64,000 nt of DNA, from NCBI GenBank assembly GCA_011082265.1, contig CP049781.1, positions 62,001 through 126,000 on the forward strand, given 5' to 3'. Below, in pieces: positions 26,841-35,915 of this stretch (position 1 is its first letter; every line of letters begins with the position of its first letter). A program made the translations under genes and the position numbers. This stretch comes from Candidatus Lachnocurva vaginae. GTDB lineage: Bacteria > Bacillota > Clostridia > Lachnospirales > Lachnospiraceae. The notes under the pieces were generated by a model that worked only from the letters and a program-made list of their open reading frames with translations, was not told the DNA's origin and did not search any database.

Positions 26841-27272
26841 ATGAATTTAAAAAAATTAAAAGAAGAACTTGTAACAAAGGCTATTTTAATGAGAAATAGT
26901 GCGTATGTACCATATTCAAATTATACAGTAGGTGCAGCTGTTCTTACTAAAAGCGGTAAAATTTATACAGGTTGCAACATAGAAAATGCTGCATATACTC
27001 CATCCAATTGTGCTGAAAGAACTGCAATTTTTAAAGCAGTAAGTGAAGGCGAAAGAGAATTTATAGCAATAGCTATCTCAGGAGGAAAAATTGATTCAAA
27101 AGAAACTGAATTTTGTTCTCCTTGTGGAGTATGCAGACAGGTAATGAGAGAATTTTGCTTAGATGATTTTTATATTATGCTTGTTAAAGATAAAGATAAT
27201 ATAAAAACATATAAATTAAGTGACTTGTTGCCAGAAGGATTCGGACCTTCAAATCTAAGGAAAGAAGAATAA
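26841..27272 (+). CDS. cdd: Cytidine deaminase
   Basis: A 143-residue homotetrameric-type enzyme. CNIENAAYTPSNCAERTAIF holds one zinc cysteine and the catalytic Glu (CAE), and PCGVCRQ supplies two more zinc cysteines. It deaminates cytidine and deoxycytidine to (deoxy)uridine, feeding udp and, through deoxyribose-5-phosphate, deoC. It begins after AAAGGAG and ends 2 bp before deoC. Confidence 0.95.
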   Translation: MNLKKLKEELVTKAILMRNSAYVPYSNYTVGAAVLTKSGKIYTGCNIENAAYTPSNCAERTAIFKAVSEGEREFIAIAISGGKIDSKETEFCSPCGVCRQVMREFCLDDFYIMLVKDKDNIKTYKLSDLLPEGFGPSNLRKEE

Positions 27273-27274
27273 TT

Positions 27275-27910
27275 ATGGATAGTAAACTTTTTGACCACAC
27301 TTTATTAAAAGCGGATGCTAAAAAAGAAGATATTGAAAAAATTATTGATGAAGCGATAAAGTATAATTTTGCATCAGTTTGTGTAAATTCCTATTATACA
27401 AAATTTGTTTCTGAAAAATTAAAGGGGACGGATGTCAGAACAACGACAGTTGTAGGATTTCCTCTCGGAATGATGAAAACGCAAGTAAAGGCATTTGAAA
27501 CTGAATGTGCTGTAAAGGACGGTTCAGATGAAATTGATATGGTAATAAATATAGGGGCGTTAAAAAATGGACTTTATGATGTCGTTTTAGAAGATATAAA
27601 AGCTGTAAGAAATGCATGCAAAGGAAAAATACTAAAGGTAATAATTGAATGCTGCCTTCTTACGGATGAAGAAAAAGTAAAGGCTTGCGAGATTTCTGAC
27701 AAAGCAGGAGCGGATTTTGTTAAGACTTCAACAGGATTTTCGACTGGTGGAGCAAAAATATCGGACGTAAAACTTATGAAGAAAACTGTAGGAAATAGAC
27801 TTAAAGTTAAGGCAAGTGGAGGAATTCATAGTAAGGAAGAAGCACAGGCGATGGTAGATGCAGGAGCATCACGACTTGGAACAAGTGCAACAATAAAGAT
27901 CGTGGATTAG
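27275..27910 (+). CDS. deoC: Deoxyribose-phosphate aldolase
   Basis: A 211-residue class I aldolase. The start KLFDHTLLKADA, the Schiff-base lysine in FVKTSTGFSTGGA, and VKASGGIHSKEEA match DeoC. It splits 2-deoxyribose-5-phosphate into glyceraldehyde-3-phosphate and acetaldehyde. The acetaldehyde could be reduced by AdhP encoded at 17.3 kb. Spacing of 2 bp from cdd shows co-transcription. No phosphopentomutase (deoB) is in the window, though the phosphohexomutase at 35.9 kb is a distant relative. Confidence 0.95.
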   Translation: MDSKLFDHTLLKADAKKEDIEKIIDEAIKYNFASVCVNSYYTKFVSEKLKGTDVRTTTVVGFPLGMMKTQVKAFETECAVKDGSDEIDMVINIGALKNGLYDVVLEDIKAVRNACKGKILKVIIECCLLTDEEKVKACEISDKAGADFVKTSTGFSTGGAKISDVKLMKKTVGNRLKVKASGGIHSKEEAQAMVDAGASRLGTSATIKIVD

Positions 27911-27920
27911 AGGGAGGTCT

Positions 27921-28685
27921 ATGGTAAAAAAAGACAGTTTCATAAAAGGACAGGAAGAAAAGGAAAATCTAAATCTTATTATGAATTCAATTGAAAATCT
28001 TCCTAAAGAAATAGCAGATTATGTAAAAGAACTTTTTAAAAATGCTCCTCTTTTTGTTTTCAAAAATATGAGAAGAAAAGTTTTTCCTAAGGGAACAGTG
28101 TTTATAAGAGAAAAAATGCCAGCGACTCTTATTTATTTTTTAGTTAGAGGAAGAGTCGAAGCTATGGAGCATAGAGTATTAGGAACAAAATATAATTTTA
28201 CTCATTATAATGCTTTTGAGAGTTTTGGACCGCTTGAAAGCTTTTTGGATTGTGATTTATATAAAACATCTCTTGAAACTGAAGAAGAGTGTGAGTTTTT
28301 GGTAATGAGCAGAAAAGACTATGAAAATTGGACAAAAAATGATTCACATGCACTTAAGATGATTGCAAAAGAGACTTGCTATTATCTTTTGGATGAAGCA
28401 AGAAAAAGTAGACTTTTAAGATTTCTTTCAGGAAAAGATGAGCTATTAGTTCTTATGATGCTTGAATATGAAGAAAGGAAGAATGAAAATGGTGTATGCA
28501 AGTTTAAACTTACAAGACAACAGCTTTCTGAATATTCAGGACTTTCAGTAAGAACTGTAAATAGGGCAGTTTTATCACTTGAAGAAGAAGGTTTTCTAAA
28601 ACATAAAAGAGGAAATTTTAATATTGACGTACAGCAATATAGGAAAATAAAATCCTATATAAATAATTTTATAGAAGAAAATTGA
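27921..28685 (+). CDS. Crp/Fnr-family transcriptional regulator
   Basis: A 254-residue protein with an N-terminal cyclic-nucleotide-binding-type barrel (about 45-160; FPKGTVFIREKMPATLIYFLVRG), a dimerisation helix, and a C-terminal winged HTH (LTRQQLSEYSGLSVRTVNRAV LSLEEEGFL, about 195-230). No N-terminal FNR cysteine cluster is seen, and the cAMP phosphate-binding arginine motif is not obvious, so the effector is unknown. It sits in the nucleoside operon and probably controls it. It overlaps the open frame of the next gene. Confidence 0.85.
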   Translation: MVKKDSFIKGQEEKENLNLIMNSIENLPKEIADYVKELFKNAPLFVFKNMRRKVFPKGTVFIREKMPATLIYFLVRGRVEAMEHRVLGTKYNFTHYNAFESFGPLESFLDCDLYKTSLETEEECEFLVMSRKDYENWTKNDSHALKMIAKETCYYLLDEARKSRLLRFLSGKDELLVLMMLEYEERKNENGVCKFKLTRQQLSEYSGLSVRTVNRAVLSLEEEGFLKHKRGNFNIDVQQYRKIKSYINNFIEEN

Positions 28686-28705
28686 AAAAAGGAGAAGTGA
28701 AAGCT

Positions 28706-29527
28706 ATGTCGAAGGTATATGAAAATTTAGAAAAAATTGTAAATCAGATTAGAAAAGTAACTGATTTTAAGCCGGAAATTGCAATAACTTTAGGGTCGGG
28801 ACTTGGAGGACTTGCAGAAAAAGTAGAAAAAGTTTGTGAAATAAAATATTCTGATTTGGAAGGATTTCCCATTTCTACTGTAAAAGGTCATGATGGAAAA
28901 TTTATTTTCGGAACTTTGTCCGGGAAAAATGTTGTAGTAATGAGCGGTAGAGTACATTTTTATGAAGGTTATTCGATGGAAGAAGTTGTAACTCCTGTTA
29001 GAGTAATGGGACTTTTAGGTGCAAAAATTGTACTTCTTACAAATGCAGCAGGAGGAGTTAATTTGAAATTTAAACCGGGAGATCTTATGATGATAAATGA
29101 TCATATATCAATGTTTGTAAGAAGTCCTCTTATAGGTTCAAATGTTGAAGAACTGGGCACAAGATTTCCTGACATGTCCAATGTATATGATAAAGATGTT
29201 AGTGATATTATAAGAGTTAGTGCAAAAAAAATCGGAACGGATTTAAAAGAAGGTGTGTATCTTCAAGCAACAGGTCCTGCTTATGAGACTCCTTCAGAAA
29301 TTAAGATGATTAGAACTTTGGGCGGAGATGCAGTAGGAATGAGCACTGTAGTTGAAGCTATTGCGGCAAGACACATGGGACTTAAGGTGTGCGGCATTTC
29401 ATGTATAACCAATATGGCTGCAGGTATTCTTGATAAACCGCTTAATCATAAGGAAGTTCAAGAAACTGCAAACATGGTTAAAGAAAAATTTGAAAATCTT
29501 GTAATGGAAAGTATAAAAAATTTTTAA
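28706..29527 (+). CDS. punA: Purine nucleoside phosphorylase (trimeric PNP)
   Basis: About 273 residues. ITLGSGLGGLAEKVE holds the phosphate-binding Ser; GRVHFYEGYSMEEV and LTNAAGGVN follow; YLQATGPAYETPSEIKMIRTLGGDAVGMSTV and CITNMAAG match the trimeric PNP family. It splits inosine, guanosine and their deoxy forms. The frame is open back to a TTG at 28682, but the AAAGGAG at 28688-28694 and the ATG at 28706 mark the true start. Completes the nucleoside regulon. Confidence 0.93.
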   Translation: MSKVYENLEKIVNQIRKVTDFKPEIAITLGSGLGGLAEKVEKVCEIKYSDLEGFPISTVKGHDGKFIFGTLSGKNVVVMSGRVHFYEGYSMEEVVTPVRVMGLLGAKIVLLTNAAGGVNLKFKPGDLMMINDHISMFVRSPLIGSNVEELGTRFPDMSNVYDKDVSDIIRVSAKKIGTDLKEGVYLQATGPAYETPSEIKMIRTLGGDAVGMSTVVEAIAARHMGLKVCGISCITNMAAGILDKPLNHKEVQETANMVKEKFENLVMESIKNF

Positions 29528-29530
29528 TAA

Positions 29531-30742
29531 ATGGATAAAGAGAAGTATATTCTAGTAGGCGTAAGTCTTGATAAAAATGATAAGGTAAAAGAGTCTTTAG
29601 AGGAGCTTTCTGAACTTTTAAAAACAGCCGGAGGAGAAACACTGGACAAAGTTTATCAGAATTTAAAGGCTTATGAAAACGCAACCTACTTAGGGAAAGG
29701 GAAAATACTTGAATTAAAAGAATATGTTGAAAGTTTAGGTGCAACGGGAATCATTTGTGATGATGAATTATCTCCGATGCAACTTAAAAATTTGTCCGAT
29801 ATCTTGGAGTGCAAAGTGCTTGACAGAACTATGCTCATTTTGGATATTTTTGCTGCACATGCAACTACAAGCGAGGGGAAAAATCAGGTTGAGATGGCAC
29901 AGCTTAAATATCGTTCCCAAAGGCTTACGGGAATGGGAACATCCCTTTCAAGGCTCGGAGGAGGAATAGGTACGAGAGGTCCGGGCGAATCCAAGCTTGA
30001 GGTAGATAGAAGAATTATTCAAAAACGAATTTCTTTTTTACGAAAAGAAATTGAAAATATAGAAAAAATAAGGGACAATAATAGAAAGAAAAGGAAAAGA
30101 AATCATATACCGGTTGTTTCTATTGTAGGTTATACAAATGCAGGAAAATCAACACTTTTAAATAAAATTACCGGTGCAAATATTTTGGCTGAGGATAAAC
30201 TTTTTGCAACGCTTGACCCGACAACAAGAAAGCTTAAAATGGAAAGCGGAGAAGAAATACTTATAACAGATACAGTAGGATTTATAAATAAACTTCCGCA
30301 TCATTTGATAGATGCATTTAAAAGTACATTGGAAGAAGCAGCATATTCAGACATAATTTTACATGTAGTAGATTCAAGTGATGAAAATATGTCTTTACAT
30401 ATGGATACCGTATATAAAACGCTTTATGAACTTAATATTACAGGAAAGCCCATAATTACTTTAATGAATAAAGCTGATATATCAACTATTGAAACGCCAA
30501 TAGATAATAAAGCGGAAAAAACTATAAAAATTTCTGCAAAGACAGGATTCGGACTGGATAAAGCTTTAGATGAAATTCAGGAATTGTTAAATAGTAAAAG
30601 ACAGCATGTAAATACCATAATTCCATATAGTAAAGCCGGAATACTTGATAAAATAAGAAGAGAAGGAAATCTTTTGTCCGAGGAATATATGGAAGACGGA
30701 ATTAAAATAGAGGCGTATATTCCCTATAAAATTCAAATTTAA
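29531..30742 (+). CDS. hflX: GTPase HflX
   Basis: A 403-residue GTPase. The N-terminal domain includes a GKGKILEL nucleotide-binding stretch and LGGGIGTRGPGESKLEVDRR; the G domain has G1 GYTNAGKSTLL, G2/G3 LFATLDPTTRKL / DTVGFINKLPHHLI, and G4 MNKAD. HflX splits stalled or stress-damaged 70S ribosomes. It lies 3 bp after punA, so it is co-transcribed with nucleoside genes, probably incidentally. A fluoride riboswitch follows. Confidence 0.95.
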   Translation: MDKEKYILVGVSLDKNDKVKESLEELSELLKTAGGETLDKVYQNLKAYENATYLGKGKILELKEYVESLGATGIICDDELSPMQLKNLSDILECKVLDRTMLILDIFAAHATTSEGKNQVEMAQLKYRSQRLTGMGTSLSRLGGGIGTRGPGESKLEVDRRIIQKRISFLRKEIENIEKIRDNNRKKRKRNHIPVVSIVGYTNAGKSTLLNKITGANILAEDKLFATLDPTTRKLKMESGEEILITDTVGFINKLPHHLIDAFKSTLEEAAYSDIILHVVDSSDENMSLHMDTVYKTLYELNITGKPIITLMNKADISTIETPIDNKAEKTIKISAKTGFGLDKALDEIQELLNSKRQHVNTIIPYSKAGILDKIRREGNLLSEEYMEDGIKIEAYIPYKIQI

Positions 30743-30802
30743 CAAAAAAATCTTGAAACAAAAATAAGAAATATGTACAATAATATGGTAAATGAATAAT
30801 AA

Positions 30803-30868
30803 TATGGGAATGAGGTTCTCCCAAAGTATTAAACTTAAACCGCTTATATAAGCTGATGGCTTCTGTAT
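30803..30868 (+). ncRNA. Fluoride riboswitch (crcB motif)
   Basis: The consensus is easy to read: GGGAATGAGGTTCTCCC (30806-30822), AAACCGC (30837-30843), then GCTGATGGCTTCTG (30852-30865). These match the crcB RNA motif, which binds fluoride via Mg2+ ions. It lies between hflX and a cation:proton antiporter gene, about 100 nt before the latter. Confidence 0.93.
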
Positions 30869-30896
30869 TCTAAACAGAAGTTGTCAGCTTTTTTAT
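30850..30896 (+). terminator. Riboswitch expression-platform terminator
   Basis: AAGCTGATGGCTTCTGT (30850-30866) pairs with ACAGAAGTTGTCAGCTT (30874-30890), followed by six Ts counting the end of the stem. The left arm is the 3' part of the fluoride aptamer, so aptamer and terminator are mutually exclusive: fluoride binding would allow read-through into the antiporter gene. Confidence 0.9.
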
Positions 30897-30964
30897 TTTG
30901 GCTTAAAGACATAAAAACTATATTTATGAAGAAGATTAATGGAAATGAAAGGAAGGAGAAATTT

Positions 30965-32149
30965 ATGTTATTAAGTATCGCTTTAATTTTTATTATAGGA
31001 ATGACACTCGGAAAACTATGCGAAAAGTTAAAACTTCCGAGTCTTCTTGGAATGCTTTTTACAGGAATTTTATTAGGACCTTATGTGCTTAATCTTTTGG
31101 ATAAAAATATTCTTTTAATATCGCCTGATATAAGAAAAATTGCATTAATTATTATCCTTACAAGAGCTGGACTCGGGCTTAGTCTATCAGAACTAAAAAA
31201 AATCGGACGACCTGCAATATTTATGTGTTTTATTCCGGCAAGCTGTGAAATAATAGGATTTCTATTTTTAGCACCATATTTACTTCACATTTCACTTATA
31301 GAAGCTGCCATAATGGGAGCTGTTCTTGCAGCTGTATCTCCTGCAGTCGTTGTACCAAGAATGGTAAAACTCATGGATGAAGGATATGGTATAAAAGAAG
31401 GAATTCCACAGATGGTTCTTGCAGGGTCATCCGTTGATGATGTTTATGTAATTGTATTATTTTCGACATTTTTAAGTATGATTCAGGGAAAAAGTGCATC
31501 AATTCTTAAATTTGTAAATATTCCAGTTTCTATATTTTTAGGGATTGTAATAGGCGTAGTTATAGGAAAAGTTTTGGCTATATTTTTTAAAAAAATTCAT
31601 ATAAGAGATACAGCTAAAGTTCTTATTATTTTAAGTATCTCATTTATCCTTGTTACTTTAGAAAGTAAATTAAAAACTCCGATAACATTTGCATCGCTAA
31701 TTTCCATTATGTTTACCGGAATCGGATTTAAGAAAGATTCTGAAAATGTTGCAAAAAGGCTTTCAAATAAATATTCAAAATTGTGGGTATGTGCCGAAAT
31801 ATTCTTATTCGTTTTAGTAGGTGCTACAGTAAATATAAATTATCTGGGAAAAGTCGGAGTAAAATCTGTAGTTTTAATATGCCTTGCTCTTTTATTCAGA
31901 ATGGTGGGAGTATTCATATCACTTATCAAAACCGGAATATCAGTAAAGGAAAAAATATTTGCTATGGTGTCATATACACCGAAAGCTACTGTTCAGGCAG
32001 CTATTGGAGGCGTACCGCTTAGCATGGGACTATCCTGCGGAGATATAGTTTTAAGCGTTGCTGTTATGGGAATAGTTCTTACAGCACCTCTAGGGGCATT
32101 TTTTATAGATTTACTTTATAAGAAGCTATTAAAAAAAATTGATTTATAA
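30965..32149 (+). CDS. Cation:proton antiporter, probable fluoride-responsive
   Basis: A 394-residue protein of the CPA family (Na+/H+ exchanger domain) with about 12 TM segments. The start MLLSIALIFIIGMTLGKLCEKL and GMLFTGILLGPYVLNLL are typical, and the GSSVDDVYVIVLF stretch holds the paired Asp residues expected for ion exchange. A longer open frame (from 30881) would start inside the terminator; GGAAGGAGA before the ATG at 30965 settles the start. The substrate is unknown; the fluoride riboswitch suggests use against fluoride stress, as for some other non-CrcB transporters under this RNA. Confidence 0.88.
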   Translation: MLLSIALIFIIGMTLGKLCEKLKLPSLLGMLFTGILLGPYVLNLLDKNILLISPDIRKIALIIILTRAGLGLSLSELKKIGRPAIFMCFIPASCEIIGFLFLAPYLLHISLIEAAIMGAVLAAVSPAVVVPRMVKLMDEGYGIKEGIPQMVLAGSSVDDVYVIVLFSTFLSMIQGKSASILKFVNIPVSIFLGIVIGVVIGKVLAIFFKKIHIRDTAKVLIILSISFILVTLESKLKTPITFASLISIMFTGIGFKKDSENVAKRLSNKYSKLWVCAEIFLFVLVGATVNINYLGKVGVKSVVLICLALLFRMVGVFISLIKTGISVKEKIFAMVSYTPKATVQAAIGGVPLSMGLSCGDIVLSVAVMGIVLTAPLGAFFIDLLYKKLLKKIDL

Positions 32150-32230
32150 TGTTTTATTTTTATAATCGTAATATAATATTATCCTAAGTTGGATATAAAA
32201 ATTAATACATAGCTGAAGGGAACATTTAAG

Positions 32231-33106
32231 ATGTTTAAATTTAAAAATTCTGATGGACTAAAAAAGGAAATTTTCCTTTTAAGTCAAGTTATCTTTGCGG
32301 GTATTCTTCTTGGTACGAATACGAAAATATTTGCAAAAATGGCAGGACTTTACCCGGGAGGAGCAACGGGACTTTCAATCTTAATTCAGCAGCTTATTTT
32401 TAAATTTTTGCATATTAGTATAACATATACTCCTATTAATGTTATTTTAAATGCAATCCCTATTTTCATAGGATATAGATACATAGGGAAAAAATTTACA
32501 AATAGATCTCTTGTTATGATTATAGTAAGTTCCATAGCTACAGATTATATACCTATAGAACCTATTACACATAATATTCTTCTTGCAAGTATATTTGGAG
32601 GAATTTTAAACGGACTATCAGTTTCAATGGCACTTAGAGCTGAGTCAACGAGCGGAGGAACAGATTTTATTGCGATATTTATGTCGGAGAAAAAAGGAGT
32701 AGATACCTTTAATATTATACTGGGATTTAATATAGTTATGCTTTTTACAGCAGGCTATTTCTTCGGATATGATAAAGCTCTTTATTCCATCATTTTTCAA
32801 TATTGCTCAACAGAGGTGCTTCATCATATGTATAAAAATTATATGAAACAGACGCTTCTTATAATTTCCGATAAAACTGAAGAAATATGCGAGGCAATAT
32901 ATGATGTAACGCAGCACGGAGCTACTATATTAGACAGTATAGGCTCATATGAACATGTAGAAAGAAAGCTTATATATTCTGTTATTTCAATGGCTGATAC
33001 GAATAAAGTTATGAAAGTGATAAAAGAAATTGACAATAAAGCATTTGTAAATGCAATCCCTACAACGAGTTTAACAGGAAGATTCGTATATAGACCTTAT
33101 GATTGA
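32231..33106 (+). CDS. YitT family membrane protein (DUF161 + DUF2179)
   Basis: A 291-residue protein. Five to six TM segments (about 12-175), with GLYPGGATGLSILIQQL and RAESTSGGTDFIAIF matching the YitT repeats, are followed by a C-terminal cytoplasmic DUF2179 domain (about 205-290; THGATILDSIGSYEHVERKLIYSVI). Function is unknown in this family. Its last 10 bases overlap the 3' end of the convergent MATE gene. Confidence 0.88.
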   Translation: MFKFKNSDGLKKEIFLLSQVIFAGILLGTNTKIFAKMAGLYPGGATGLSILIQQLIFKFLHISITYTPINVILNAIPIFIGYRYIGKKFTNRSLVMIIVSSIATDYIPIEPITHNILLASIFGGILNGLSVSMALRAESTSGGTDFIAIFMSEKKGVDTFNIILGFNIVMLFTAGYFFGYDKALYSIIFQYCSTEVLHHMYKNYMKQTLLIISDKTEEICEAIYDVTQHGATILDSIGSYEHVERKLIYSVISMADTNKVMKVIKEIDNKAFVNAIPTTSLTGRFVYRPYD

Positions 33107-34440
33107 TAGTAATTTTTCTCATTCTCTTTAATAAACATCCATATGAACATAATAGAACTTAAAATCCAAGTAATAGGATACACCCAGTGTGTAGTAAGAA
33201 TAGATGGATGAACATACCCGCATACGAATAGTATAAGGACTCTTATGATGCACCAGCATATAAGCATAACAAACATTGGAGTTGTTGATTTTCCAATACC
33301 TCTAAAATGAGATGCTGATATATGTGAGAATGCAAGAGCAAAGAAAAACAAAGCACATATTTTTGAACGCTGTGTACCATAAAATACTACAGACGGATTA
33401 CTGTCAAATGCGGCGATCATAGGATCTGAAAAGAAAAACATGATTATTCCAATAAATTCCGCTGTAGCCATAGAACAGGTAAGTCCGAATATAGTACCTT
33501 TTTTAACTCTGTCAAATCTTTTTGCTCCTACATTTTGCCCGACAAAAGTAGTAAGTGCCATTGCAAAACTTGTTATTGGAAGGAATACAAAGCCTTCAAT
33601 TTTAGAGTATGCTCCTATTCCAGCAATTGCCATTTGACCAAAATAGTTTACGAAGGTTTGGACGACAACATTTGCAAAGCCTATAATTGAGTTTTGAAAA
33701 GCTGAAGGAAGACCGATTTTTATAATTTTACGAAGCATAAATGGATTGAATTTTATATCTTTTATAACAAGCTTAACTAAAGAATCGGTTTTTAAAAGTC
33801 TTACAAGAGCTAAAATTGCACTTATAAATTGAGAAATTGTAGTTGCAAGAGCTGCTGCTTCTACTCCATAATGCATGACCTTTATAAATAAAAGATCTAA
33901 TACTACATTAATGATAGATGAAATTATAAGATAGTATAGAGGATGTTTACTATCTCCAGCCGACTGTAGAACGGCTACAAATGTATTATACATAACCATT
34001 CCGGTCGCACCCCAAAAGTAAATTCTAAAATATACGACGGATTCATAAAGCACAGATTTCGGAGTCCCCATCAAAAGAAGAGCCTGCGGTGCAAAAACTA
34101 CTCCTATAAATGTCATAAGGATGGAACACAAAATTCCTAAAGCAATTGAAGTATGAACTGCAAGCTTTACATGTAATTTTTTTCCGGCACCCAAGTATGT
34201 AGAGATTACAACCCCAGCTCCTACAGAAAGACCTATGAAAAATCCTGTAATTAAAAATATAAGGTTTCCTGCACTTGAAACTGCTGCAAGAGCTGAGCTT
34301 CCGACAAAATTTCCTACAATGAGGGAGTCTGCTGTATTATATAATTGCTGAAATAAATTTCCTATGAATAAAGGAAAAGCAAAGGCAAGTATTTTTTTTG
34401 GAATCGAGCCTTCTATCATAAGATTTTGCTGTGCTGACAT
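33097..34440 (-). CDS. MATE family efflux transporter
   Basis: A 447-residue protein with 12 TM segments in two repeats. The start EGSIPKKILAFAFPLFIGNLFQQLYN and TADSLIVGNFVG are family hallmarks (NorM/DinF group). It would export cationic drugs or metabolites by Na+ or H+ exchange. It is transcribed alone on the minus strand; its 3' end overlaps yitT by 10 bp. Confidence 0.92.
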   Translation of the reverse strand: MSAQQNLMIEGSIPKKILAFAFPLFIGNLFQQLYNTADSLIVGNFVGSSALAAVSSAGNLIFLITGFFIGLSVGAGVVISTYLGAGKKLHVKLAVHTSIALGILCSILMTFIGVVFAPQALLLMGTPKSVLYESVVYFRIYFWGATGMVMYNTFVAVLQSAGDSKHPLYYLIISSIINVVLDLLFIKVMHYGVEAAALATTISQFISAILALVRLLKTDSLVKLVIKDIKFNPFMLRKIIKIGLPSAFQNSIIGFANVVVQTFVNYFGQMAIAGIGAYSKIEGFVFLPITSFAMALTTFVGQNVGAKRFDRVKKGTIFGLTCSMATAEFIGIIMFFFSDPMIAAFDSNPSVVFYGTQRSKICALFFFALAFSHISASHFRGIGKSTTPMFVMLICWCIIRVLILFVCGYVHPSILTTHWVYPITWILSSIMFIWMFIKENEKNYYQS

Positions 34441-34626
34441 ACTTTTTTCGTTATTCCTTTTCTAACTTATATATTATTGCTCTTCTATCAAAAGACATAT
34501 ACTTACAATAAGTTTATGAAAAAAATATTATTTGTAGTATTATGGTATATACTTATTATATATGAAAAACTAAATTATATATATAAAAAAGATTTTAATA
34601 TTTTTAGAAGATTTTAGGAGAAGTAT

Positions 34627-35463
34627 TTGAAAATTAAATTAGATGATGACGAGATTTCTTTAAAAAAGATTTCAAATAGTGGTCAATGTTTCAGATTTAA
34701 GGATTTAGGAGATAATAAATATCTCGTGATTTCGGGAGAAAAATTTTTAGTTTTATCACAAGACGAGGATAATTTATCCGAATTCTTTTTGAATATAAGC
34801 GAGAAAGATTTTAAAGAAAAGTGGAGAAATTATTTTGATTTAGGTACAAATTATAAAACAATTAGAAAGAAAATTGATAAGAATGATAAATTTTTATATA
34901 ATGCAGGAGAGGCAGGCAAAGGCGTTCGTATTTTAAAACAGGAAAAATTTGAAACACTTATAAGCTTTATTATTTCTCAAAGAAAAAGTATTCCTGCTAT
35001 AAAGACTTCAATAGAAAAGCTTTGTAGAATATCGGGTAAACCGATAGGAAAATTTAAAGGAGATATTATATATTCTTTTCCTACGCCTATAGATATAAGG
35101 AATACCGATGCAGAGAAGCTTTCTGATTGCGGATTCGGATATAGACTTCCATATATATTAAAAGCGACGGAAGAATGCGTAGAAAATCCAGATTTACTTG
35201 ATAAAATCGATGAATTAGACGACGATGAACTTTTAAAAAGGCTTAAAGAGTTCTATGGAGTAGGAGTTAAAGTAGCATCGTGCACTATGTTATTTTCATA
35301 CCATAGACTTAATACTTTTCCTATTGATGTATGGATAGACAGAGCACTTAAAAGCTTCTATCCTAACGGATTTTCGTTCGATGAGTATAAAAATTATAAT
35401 GGAGTAATGCAACAATATATTTTTGAATATTTTAGGAATAAAAAAAGGAGCGATTTTGTATGA
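34627..35463 (+). CDS. ogg: 8-oxoguanine DNA glycosylase (Ogg1 family)
   Basis: A 278-residue DNA repair enzyme. An N-terminal OGG domain is followed by the helix-hairpin-helix GVGVKVASC (residues about 214-222) and the catalytic Asp motif FPIDVWIDRALK. ISQRKSIPAIKTSIEKL contains the conserved (Q)xxxxxI active-site helix; the lysine nucleophile is expected within the HhH region (GVKVA). It removes 8-oxoG opposite C. It starts with TTG, supported by TTAGGAG 7 bases upstream, and overlaps the next gene by 4 bp. Confidence 0.9.
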   Translation: MKIKLDDDEISLKKISNSGQCFRFKDLGDNKYLVISGEKFLVLSQDEDNLSEFFLNISEKDFKEKWRNYFDLGTNYKTIRKKIDKNDKFLYNAGEAGKGVRILKQEKFETLISFIISQRKSIPAIKTSIEKLCRISGKPIGKFKGDIIYSFPTPIDIRNTDAEKLSDCGFGYRLPYILKATEECVENPDLLDKIDELDDDELLKRLKEFYGVGVKVASCTMLFSYHRLNTFPIDVWIDRALKSFYPNGFSFDEYKNYNGVMQQYIFEYFRNKKRSDFV

Positions 35464-35849
35464 AAGAATATGTAAATAAGGATATGCTGATAATTGAGGC
35501 AATAAATCTTTATCCGGAATCCATATATCCGCTTATGGACTGCGGAATGGGATGTGTAGGATGTCCTGCTTCTCAGATGGAATCACTAGAGCAGGCTGCA
35601 ATGGTTCATGGACTTGATCCGGATGAGGTTGTGGAATATGTAAATAATGTCCTTGAAATGAATGAAGTTGAAATGGATCCCAAAGATGGTTCTGAAGAAA
35701 ATTCAGAAGAGAGTAAAGGTCAAAAAGCGAAAGAAAGCTTAGATTCCGATTCTGAAGATAAATCGAATACCATCTCAAACGAAAATAATTTTGGAGGAAT
35801 AGACGATTCAATGAGCTGGGTTCATGTTTCAGATGAGAGAAAAAATTAG
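35460..35849 (+). CDS. DUF1858 redox-disulfide domain protein
   Basis: A 129-residue protein. The first ~65 residues form a DUF1858 domain (MLIIEAINLYPESIYPLM, then GMGCVGCPASQMESLEQAA) whose CxxCPA motif is the putative redox disulfide. The remaining half is acidic and Ser/Glu-rich, probably disordered. It is translationally coupled (ATGA) to the 8-oxoguanine glycosylase, hinting at an oxidative-stress link, but no function is known. Followed by a bidirectional terminator. Confidence 0.82.
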   Translation: MKEYVNKDMLIIEAINLYPESIYPLMDCGMGCVGCPASQMESLEQAAMVHGLDPDEVVEYVNNVLEMNEVEMDPKDGSEENSEESKGQKAKESLDSDSEDKSNTISNENNFGGIDDSMSWVHVSDERKN

Positions 35850-35861
35850 TAATCAATAAAA

Positions 35862-35910
35862 AAGTCTCGTAAAAAATCTAATTTGACATTTTTACGAGAC
35901 TTAATTTTTT
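35862..35910. terminator. Bidirectional terminator between convergent genes
   Basis: AAGTCTCGTAAAAA (35862-35875) pairs with TTTTTACGAGACTT (35889-35902), with T-runs on either strand. It lies between the DUF1858 gene (+) and the phosphohexomutase gene (-). Confidence 0.92.
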
Positions 35911-35915
35911 ATTTA

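Noticed and set aside
30881..30964. N-terminal extension of the antiporter gene
   Set aside because: The extended frame begins in the riboswitch terminator and has no RBS; the ATG at 30965 has a strong one.
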